DNA from: Desulfobacterales bacterium
Lineage (GTDB): Bacteria > Desulfobacterota > Desulfobacteria > Desulfobacterales > 4be13
Assembly (NCBI GenBank): GCA_029934695.1
Contig: JAOZLU010000047.1
Span: 1-11,453 of the forward strand
Direction of reading: 5' to 3'
DNA length: 11,453 bases
This document shows positions 6,262 through 11,453 of this stretch, piece by piece. A model generated the notes under the pieces. That model was given only the letters and a program-made list of their open reading frames with translations. It was not told the origin of the DNA and searched no databases. How positions within the stretch are numbered: position 1 is the first letter of the stretch; each line of letters starts with the position of its first letter. A program made the translations under genes and the position numbers.

Positions 6262-6813
6262 GTGAAAAACTTAGCTATAGCAAGGCGTTACGCCAAAGCT
6301 CTTTTGCTTATCGGCAAAGAGGATGGCCAAGCTGAAACGTACAGAGAGGAGCTCGACGGATTTTCGGATTTGATTGCGAGTGAAAAAAAGCTCGGGCAGG
6401 CAATTTGTAACCCCCTTTACGATGCTGCCGGTCGGAAGAAAGTTTTGGAGCAGGTCGTGGAGAGACTTGAACTGTCAGGTATGATGACATCGTTTCTCCT
6501 TTTGCTGTTTGACAAGGGGCGGATCGGGTTTCTGACCAGTATCAATGATTTTTATCAGAAACTGGCTGATGAACTCAAAGGCATGGCGCGGGCCAGCCTG
6601 GTTTCGGCCACTGAACTTTCAGAAGAAACCATTGAAAAAATTTGTGCAGCCCTGTCAAAAATGACCGGTAAGGACATTATCCTTGAGTTTGAACAGGATC
6701 CCGCACTGATAGGGGGAATTGTCACACGGATAGGGGATCTTGTTTTGGATGGGAGTATCAGAACGCAACTAGTCAATATGAGAGAATCTTTGAAAAAGGG
6801 TCAGAGTGTATAA
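6262..6813 (+). CDS. atpH: F0F1 ATP synthase subunit delta (OSCP-type)
   Basis: Subunit delta caps alpha3beta3 and joins it to the b/b' stalk. The 183-residue product is of normal length. It has the family N-terminus (IARRYAKAL), a helical N-domain to about residue 105, and the C-terminal signature GGIVTRIGDLVLDGSIRTQL at 151-170. The start is GTG at 6262, giving the expected K-N-L-A-I-A-R-R-Y beginning; AAAGG at 6247-6251 lies 10 bases upstream, and no ATG nearby gives a better N-terminus. The stop overlaps the atpA start (TAATG), implying coupled translation. Since the terminator-like hairpin lies just upstream, atpH is the first gene whose expression depends on read-through or on a promoter I could not identify. 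Confidence 0.95.
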   Translation: MKNLAIARRYAKALLLIGKEDGQAETYREELDGFSDLIASEKKLGQAICNPLYDAAGRKKVLEQVVERLELSGMMTSFLLLLFDKGRIGFLTSINDFYQKLADELKGMARASLVSATELSEETIEKICAALSKMTGKDIILEFEQDPALIGGIVTRIGDLVLDGSIRTQLVNMRESLKKGQSV

Positions 6814-8330
6814 TGGAATTAAGAGCTGAAGAAATAAGTCAGATCATTAAAGAACAGATTACGGATTACGACAAAAAGGTTGAGTTGAGTGAAACCGGCG
6901 TTGTGCTGTCGGTTGGTGACGGTATCGCCAGGATTTACGGTCTTGAAAAGGCCATGGCCCTGGAACTGGTGGAGTTTCCGGGCGGTATTCTGGGACTTGT
7001 GCTGAACCTTGAAGAAGACAATGTGGGTGTGGCCATCATGGGCGAGGATATCCATATTAAAGAGGGGGATATCGTCAAGCGCACAGGCCGTATCGCAGAA
7101 GTTCCTGTAGGGGAAGCCGTACTCGGACGAGTGGTGACGGCAGTGGGTGAGCCTATAGACGGCAAAGGCCCCATTGACGCAAAAGAGTTCAGCCGGGTTG
7201 AGATGGTTGCCCCGGGTGTCATTGCCAGAAAGAGTGTGCATGAGCCATGCTACACAGGTCTGAAAGCGGTTGACGCCATGACACCGGTGGGACGCGGCCA
7301 GCGTGAGCTGATCATCGGCGACCGTCAGATCGGTAAGACCGCCTGCGCCATTGATGCCATTCTTGCTCAGAAAAATACGGATGTTTATTGTATCTATGTG
7401 GCATGCGGCCAGAAAAAATCAACCGTTGCCCAAGTGGTTGCAGTGCTTGAGAAACATGGGGCCATGGAATACACCACAGTGGTGTCCGCATGCGCCAGTG
7501 ACCCGGCAACATTGCAGTTCATAGCACCTTATGCCGGATGTTCCATGGGCGAATATTTCCGGGATAAGGGGCAGCATTCCCTGATTATCTATGATGACCT
7601 TTCAAAGCAGGCCGCGTCATATCGCCAAGTCTCTCTGCTCCTGCGTCGTCCTCCGGGCCGCGAGGCATTCCCGGGTGACATTTTCTACAATCACTCCCGA
7701 CTTCTTGAACGTTCTGCAAAGCTGAACGATGATTTGGGCGCAGGCTCACTGACAGCGCTTCCGATTATTGAAACCCAGGCAGGCGACGTTTCCGCATATA
7801 TTCCGACCAATGTTATTTCCATTACCGACGGACAGATATATCTCGAACCTTCGCTCTTCTTTGCAGGGGTGAGACCTGCGATCAATGTGGGGCTGTCTGT
7901 GTCCCGTGTTGGCGGTGCTGCTCAGGAAAAGGCCATGAAACAGGTGGCCGGCACGTTGCGGCTCGACTTGGCCCAGTATCGTGAACTTGAGGCATTTGCC
8001 GCATTCGGGAGTGATTTGGATGCTTCAACCCAGAAACAGCTGACACGGGGAGCAAGAATGGTTGAGATTCTGAAACAGCCTCAGTATCAGCCGCTGCCGT
8101 TGGAAAAGCAGGTGTCAATCCTTTATGCGGGGACAAGAGGCTTTCTTGACAAATATCCTGTTGACGCTCTGGCAAAATATGAAGCTGGTCTTTACTCATT
8201 TATCGAAGACAGACATCCTCAGATTTTTAAGGACCTTGCAGAGAAAAAAGAGATCACGGACGATCTTGACAAGATGATGACAAAGGCTTTGAATGAATAT
8301 GATGAGGAATTCAAGGACACAAATCAGTAA
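6813..8330 (+). CDS. atpA: F0F1 ATP synthase subunit alpha
   Basis: Alpha is the non-catalytic nucleotide-binding subunit of the F1 hexamer. The 505-residue product has a beta-barrel N-domain to about residue 95, the nucleotide-binding domain with Walker A GDRQIGKT at 169-176 (the same numbering as E. coli), the conserved LLLRRPPGREAFPGD segment, the arginine finger at R365 in SVSRVGGAAQ, and a helical C-terminal domain. All key residues are present. The ATG overlaps the atpH stop by one base. The last two sense codons (AAT CAG) and the TAA stop coincide with two AATCAGT heptamers, so the C-terminal N-Q may be repeat-derived. Confidence 0.98.
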   Translation: MELRAEEISQIIKEQITDYDKKVELSETGVVLSVGDGIARIYGLEKAMALELVEFPGGILGLVLNLEEDNVGVAIMGEDIHIKEGDIVKRTGRIAEVPVGEAVLGRVVTAVGEPIDGKGPIDAKEFSRVEMVAPGVIARKSVHEPCYTGLKAVDAMTPVGRGQRELIIGDRQIGKTACAIDAILAQKNTDVYCIYVACGQKKSTVAQVVAVLEKHGAMEYTTVVSACASDPATLQFIAPYAGCSMGEYFRDKGQHSLIIYDDLSKQAASYRQVSLLLRRPPGREAFPGDIFYNHSRLLERSAKLNDDLGAGSLTALPIIETQAGDVSAYIPTNVISITDGQIYLEPSLFFAGVRPAINVGLSVSRVGGAAQEKAMKQVAGTLRLDLAQYRELEAFAAFGSDLDASTQKQLTRGARMVEILKQPQYQPLPLEKQVSILYAGTRGFLDKYPVDALAKYEAGLYSFIEDRHPQIFKDLAEKKEITDDLDKMMTKALNEYDEEFKDTNQ

Positions 8331-8381
8331 TCAGTGAAGCAGCGGGCAGTGAGTGACCAACTGATAACTGACAGAACTGAT
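8322..8381. repeat. Degenerate heptanucleotide array at the atpA/atpG junction
   Basis: Two perfect AATCAGT units (8322-8335) are followed, after one slipped base, by 7-base steps: CAGTGAG (8347), TGACCAA (8354), CTGATAA (8361), CTGACAG (8368), AACTGAT (8375). CAGT-type units on the left and ACTG-type units on the right are reverse complements in style: ATCAGT at 8330-8335 matches ACTGAT at 8376-8381. The atpA stop lies across the first two units, and the array ends four bases before the AGAGG of atpG. It resembles the array at 9294-9350. Confidence 0.7.
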
Positions 8382-8393
8382 AAAAGAGGTTGT

Positions 8394-9290
8394 ATGGCAA
8401 CATTAAAAGATGTCCAAACAAAGATCACTGCGGTAAAGAAAACCAAGCAGATCACAAAGGCCATGAACATGGTGGCTGCTTCGAGATTACGCGGGGCGCA
8501 GACAAGGATGGAAGGTTTTCGTCCTTATGCAGAGAAGTTTGGAGAGGTCCTCGGAAGTCTTTCGGAAAAAGCCGGGGAAGAAGCCAGCTCTCTGCTGGCA
8601 CCGCATGATGAAGTAAAGAAAGTGAATGTTATTGTGTGTACCTCTGACAGGGGGTTATGTGGTGGGTTTAACACGAACCTTATTGCAAAGGCCAGATCGC
8701 TTCTGAAGGATAAGGCGGAACAGAATATTGACGTTTCCTTTACGAATTTCGGGAAAAAGGGGCGTGACTGGGCCCGTAAGAGCGGCGCGGCAATCGCTGA
8801 TGAACATCTGGGGGTTGTCGGAGGCAATTTTGAGTTCAGCATTGCATCCAACGCGGGGCGGAAGCTGATTGACGGATTTCTGGACGGGACTTACGATGAG
8901 GTATGGGTTGTCTATTCGGAGTTTGCAAGCATGGCAAGGCAGATACCTGTGATAAAGAAGCTTCTTCCCATACCGCCCATAGAATCACCCGAGGAAGAGG
9001 AGACGGAAGAGGAAAATGTGCCTTATCTGGCAGAGCATATCTGTGAACCGTCACCTCATGAGTTGTTGAATGAGATGCTTCCGAGAAATGTTTATGTCCA
9101 ACTACACAGTGCGTTGCTGGAAACATCAACCAGCGAACATGCTGCGCGCATGGCTGCCATGAACAACGCAACCAAAGCCTGCGATGACATGGTTGCGAAT
9201 CTCACACTGGTATATAATAAGGCTCGGCAGGCAGCTATTACGGCGGAACTGATGGATATTGTCGGAGGTGCCGAGGCCCTGAAAGGGTAA
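8394..9290 (+). CDS. atpG: F0F1 ATP synthase subunit gamma
   Basis: Gamma is the central rotor shaft turning inside alpha3beta3. The 298-residue product has the family N-terminal helix (ATLKDVQTKITAVKKTKQIT, then KAMNMVAASRLR), the conserved CTSDRGLCGGFNTNL segment of the Rossmann-like domain, and the C-terminal helix (ARMAAMNNATKACDDM). Together the terminal helices form the shaft coiled coil. An acidic stretch (EEEETEEEN, residues 200-208) is inserted in the globular domain before the EPSPHELL segment; comparable acidic loops occur in other deltaproteobacterial gammas, from memory. The ATG at 8394 is chosen because gamma proteins start M-A-x-L. AGAGG at 8385-8389 lies only 4 bases upstream. 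An in-frame GTG at 8334 would add 20 residues of translated heptamer repeat and is rejected. Confidence 0.96.
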   Translation: MATLKDVQTKITAVKKTKQITKAMNMVAASRLRGAQTRMEGFRPYAEKFGEVLGSLSEKAGEEASSLLAPHDEVKKVNVIVCTSDRGLCGGFNTNLIAKARSLLKDKAEQNIDVSFTNFGKKGRDWARKSGAAIADEHLGVVGGNFEFSIASNAGRKLIDGFLDGTYDEVWVVYSEFASMARQIPVIKKLLPIPPIESPEEEETEEENVPYLAEHICEPSPHELLNEMLPRNVYVQLHSALLETSTSEHAARMAAMNNATKACDDMVANLTLVYNKARQAAITAELMDIVGGAEALKG

Positions 9291-9293
9291 ATT

Positions 9294-9350
9294 CAGTGAA
9301 CAGTGACCAGAGACCAGCCAGCAATCAACTAAGCTGGTAACTGGTAACTG
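9294..9350. repeat. Heptanucleotide array forming a long inverted repeat (atpG/atpD junction)
   Basis: Eight contiguous 7-base units start at 9294: CAGTGAA, CAGTGAC, CAGAGAC, CAGCCAG, CAATCAA, CTAAGCT, GGTAACT, GGTAACT. The left half is CAGTGAn-type and the right half its complement-like GGTAACT type. As a result 9301-9318 and 9333-9350 are complementary at 15 of 18 positions around a 14-base loop. The innermost six pairs (ACCAGC at 9313-9318 with GCTGGT at 9333-9338) are perfect. The array begins three bases after the atpG stop and ends seven bases before the AGGAGG of atpD. There is no T run, so it is not a typical terminator. Confidence 0.85.
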
Positions 9351-9373
9351 ATTTCATAGGAGGTCTATTTTAG

Positions 9374-10789
9374 ATGGGAGAGAACATAGGTAAGATCACA
9401 CAGGTTATGGGACCTGTTGTTGACGTGGAATTTGAACAGGGCAAGCTGCCTACAATTTATACGGCACTTCTGATCACCAATCCTGCAATCAACGATGAAG
9501 CGGATAATCTTGTTGTTGAAGTGGCACAGCACTTGGGGGACAATGTGGTCCGCACCATTGCGATGGATGTCACCGACGGTCTGGTAAGAGGAATGCCTGT
9601 AACGGATACGGGCAGCGATATTATGATGCCCGTGGGAGAAGCCGGACTTGGCCGCGTCCTCAATGTTGTCGGGCGGCCGGTGGATGGTCTGGGCCCGATA
9701 AGTCAGGAAAAAATGCGCCCGATCCATCGCGCAGCTCCGAAATTTACAGAGCAGGACACCACCGTGCGGGTTCTGGAAACCGGCGTAAAGGTGATTGATC
9801 TGCTCGTTCCGTTCCCTCGTGGCGGCAAGATGGGCATGTTCGGGGGAGCCGGTGTCGGCAAAACCGTTATCATGATGGAAATGGTGCATAATATCGCCAT
9901 GCAGCACGGTGGTATTTCCGTGTTTGCCGGTGTCGGGGAACGCACCCGTGAGGGAAACGACCTTTACCATGAAATGAAGGACTCCGGCGTTCTTCCCAAA
10001 GCTGCCCTGATTTACGGGCAGATGACAGAACCGCCCGGGGCGCGGGCAAGGGTTGCACTTTCAGCACTGACAGCTGCCGAGTATTTCAGAGATGAGGAAG
10101 GTCAGGATGTTCTGATTTTTATTGATAATATTTTCCGGTTCACACAGGCCGGTTCAGAGGTTTCAGCCCTTCTCGGACGGATGCCTTCCGCGGTTGGATA
10201 CCAGCCCACGCTGGCTGTCGATCTGGGGGAACTTCAGGAGCGGATCACCTCCACGGACAAGGGTTCCATCACTGCTGTCCAGTGTGTGTATGTGCCTGCG
10301 GATGACCTGACAGACCCGGCCCCTGCAACCACATTTGCCCATTTGGACGGTACTGTTGTTTTGTCACGGCAGATTGCTGAGTTGGGAATCTATCCGGCTG
10401 TGGATCCGCTGGATTCGTCGTCCAGAATCCTTGATGCCTCTTATATCGGAGAGGAACATTATCTGGTTGCCCGTGAGGTTCAGCAGACCCTTCAGAAATA
10501 TAAGGAACTTCAGGATATCATAGCGATTCTGGGAATGGAAGAACTGTCCGACGAGGATAAAGTTACCGTGGCGCGGGCAAGAAAAATCCAGCGATTTCTG
10601 TCACAGCCCTTCCATGTTGCTGAAACATTTACCGGAACAGCAGGCAAATATGTGAAAATTGAGGATACTGTGAGAGCATTCAAAGAAATCTGTGAGGGCA
10701 AGCATGATGATATTCCTGAGCAGGCATTCTACATGGTAGGCGGAATCGAAGAGGCAGTTGAGAAAGCCAAAGAGATAGCCGCGGCATAA
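9374..10789 (+). CDS. atpD: F0F1 ATP synthase subunit beta (catalytic)
   Basis: Beta carries the catalytic sites where ATP is made or hydrolysed. The 471-residue product has an N-terminal barrel to about residue 80, Walker A GGAGVGKT at 157-164 (K163), the GERTREG motif at 188-194 with catalytic E189, and the Walker B strand VLIFIDNIFRFTQAG. It also has the ADDLTDPAPATTF segment and a C-terminal helical domain with EELSDED in place of the more usual DELSEED lever. No key residue is missing. AGGAGG at 9358-9363, 10 bases before the ATG, is the best ribosome binding site in the operon, as expected for a subunit needed in three copies. It lies directly after the atpG/atpD repeat hairpin. Confidence 0.98.
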   Translation: MGENIGKITQVMGPVVDVEFEQGKLPTIYTALLITNPAINDEADNLVVEVAQHLGDNVVRTIAMDVTDGLVRGMPVTDTGSDIMMPVGEAGLGRVLNVVGRPVDGLGPISQEKMRPIHRAAPKFTEQDTTVRVLETGVKVIDLLVPFPRGGKMGMFGGAGVGKTVIMMEMVHNIAMQHGGISVFAGVGERTREGNDLYHEMKDSGVLPKAALIYGQMTEPPGARARVALSALTAAEYFRDEEGQDVLIFIDNIFRFTQAGSEVSALLGRMPSAVGYQPTLAVDLGELQERITSTDKGSITAVQCVYVPADDLTDPAPATTFAHLDGTVVLSRQIAELGIYPAVDPLDSSSRILDASYIGEEHYLVAREVQQTLQKYKELQDIIAILGMEELSDEDKVTVARARKIQRFLSQPFHVAETFTGTAGKYVKIEDTVRAFKEICEGKHDDIPEQAFYMVGGIEEAVEKAKEIAAA

Positions 10790-10804
10790 AAGAGGGCAAA
10801 CATC

Positions 10805-11218
10805 ATGGCTGAAAATATTCGATTGGAGATTGTCACGCCTGAAAAATCTGTTGTCAGCGAAGATGCTCAGATTGTAATGGCACCGGGCATACTGGGTGAA
10901 TTCGGTGTGCTGACAGGTCACACCCCTTTTCTGACCACTCTCAAAGTGGGCACTGTCCGCTATACGGATGAAAAAGGGGAGGAAAGAGCTATTTTTATCA
11001 ATGGCGGATTTGCAGAGGCGCTTCCTGACAGGGTGACTGTGCTGGCGGAGTCGGCTGAAAGAAGACGCGATATAGATTTGGAGCGTGCGAAGTCTGCTCT
11101 GGAACGCGCACAAAAACGCCTGGAGATGGAAAAAAAAGAAGAAATAGACTATCTGAGGGCAAGAGTTGCGTTGGAAAGAGCTGTACACAGATTGAAAGTG
11201 GCTGGAACGCGGCAGTAA
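10805..11218 (+). CDS. atpC: F0F1 ATP synthase subunit epsilon
   Basis: Epsilon binds the foot of gamma on the rotor and can inhibit ATP hydrolysis. The 137-residue product has the usual two-domain form: an N-terminal beta sandwich to about residue 85, with the family features LEIVTPEK, APGILGEFGVLTGHTPF and FINGGFAEALPDRVTVLAE, and a C-terminal helical hairpin at about 88-135 (DIDLERAKSALERAQKRL and on). The hairpin is full length, so the inhibitory arm is present. AGAGG at 10791-10795 is the ribosome binding site, 9 bases upstream. It is the last gene of the operon and is followed by a terminator. Confidence 0.96.
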   Translation: MAENIRLEIVTPEKSVVSEDAQIVMAPGILGEFGVLTGHTPFLTTLKVGTVRYTDEKGEERAIFINGGFAEALPDRVTVLAESAERRRDIDLERAKSALERAQKRLEMEKKEEIDYLRARVALERAVHRLKVAGTRQ

Positions 11219-11246
11219 ACACTTACCCGAAAACAGGGGATATCAT

Positions 11247-11285
11247 AAGGGCATACCTGAGCGATAAGCGGGGTTTGCCCTTTTT
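11247..11285 (+). terminator. Intrinsic terminator of the atp operon
   Basis: AAGGGCATACC (11247-11257) pairs with GGTTTGCCCTT (11272-11282) with one T-T mismatch, leaving a 14-base loop. The stem runs into TTTTT at 11281-11285. It lies 28 bases after the atpC stop, the expected place for the operon end. Confidence 0.82.
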
Positions 11286-11305
11286 CATTATACAGCTCCC
11301 GCTCA

Positions 11306-11327
11306 CCTGGGATTGGCAAATCCCAGG
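11306..11327. repeat. Perfect 9-bp hairpin downstream of the atp operon
   Basis: CCTGGGATT (11306-11314) and AATCCCAGG (11319-11327) are perfect complements around a GGCA loop. No T run follows on either strand, so it is not a standard terminator. It lies between the atp terminator and the 14-bp tandem array. It may be a dispersed palindromic (REP-like) unit; no second copy is present in this window. Confidence 0.75.
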
Positions 11328-11347
11328 CATTTCCGGCGGATTTCTCG

Positions 11348-11453
11348 CTGCCGGACACCACTGCCGGACAGTCACTGCCGGACAGTCACTGCCGGACAGG
11401 CACTGCCGGACAGGCACCGCCGGACAGTCACTGCCGGACAGTCACTGCCGGAC
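11348..11453. repeat. GC-rich 14-bp tandem array (CTGCCGGACAGTCA)n
   Basis: A 13-base first unit (11348-11360) is followed by six full 14-base units from 11361 and a partial one cut by the window end. Units at 11361, 11375 and 11431 are identical. Those at 11389 and 11403 carry GG for GT (CAGGCA), and the one at 11417 starts CCG. Unit length is twice seven. Each unit contains ACTG-CCGG-ACAGT, an imperfect palindrome. There are no spacers, so it is not a CRISPR array. No ribosome binding site or start codon marks it as coding, and a 14-base period would shift frame at each unit. Confidence 0.95.

Noticed and set aside
8334..8393. Extension of AtpG by 20 residues from GTG at 8334
   Set aside because: The added peptide is translated heptamer repeat; gamma subunits start M-A-x-L, which fits the ATG at 8394 with its AGAGG.
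6813..10789. Missing or altered catalytic residues in alpha or beta suggesting a non-canonical (N-type or V-type) ATPase
   Set aside because: Walker A, catalytic Glu, arginine finger and full delta, gamma and epsilon genes are present in standard order; absence of a and c genes is normal for a split operon.
11348..11453. CRISPR array at the window end
   Set aside because: Units of 14 bases follow each other directly with no unique spacers.

Overview
The window carries two core bacterial gene blocks, all on the + strand. They are a rod-shape/elongasome block (mreC-mreD-mrdA-rodA, then a bactofilin gene) and the F1-side ATP synthase operon (atpF'-atpF-atpH-atpA-atpG-atpD-atpC). Moderate GC, a bactofilin gene next to both blocks, paired b' and b stator genes with a signal-peptide-like leader on b, and an atp operon lacking the a and c genes all suggest a Desulfobacterota (sulfate-reducer-like, possibly Desulfobacterales) chromosome. 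This placement is inferred from gene order and protein character, not from a search.

Layout: 1-110 is a heptanucleotide tandem array and leader, with mreB expected just upstream, outside the window. 111-4466 encodes MreC, MreD, PBP2 and RodA, which build lateral-wall peptidoglycan. MreC and MreD scaffold at the membrane, RodA polymerises glycan and PBP2 cross-links it. 4501-4914 encodes a bactofilin. 4915-5152 has no convincing gene; it holds two candidate promoters and a small fold-back element with flanking direct repeats. 5153-11218 is the ATP synthase operon: stator b' and b, then delta, alpha, gamma, beta and epsilon. A terminator-like hairpin lies inside the operon between atpF and atpH, and a second terminator follows atpC. 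11219-11453 is non-coding, with that terminator, a perfect hairpin and a GC-rich 14-bp tandem array that runs off the window end.

The genes are ordinary and intact. The unusual signal is between them. Four of the gene junctions (mrdA/rodA, rodA/bactofilin, atpA/atpG, atpG/atpD) and the leader of mreC are filled with short tandem repeats of 7-bp period. These arrays typically begin in or just after the upstream stop codon and end just before the downstream ribosome binding site. They belong to at least three sequence families. They resemble the heptameric short tandemly repeated repetitive (STRR) sequences known from filamentous cyanobacteria, but here they sit inside essential operons. No new enzyme system, CRISPR array, tRNA, rRNA or phage gene was found.
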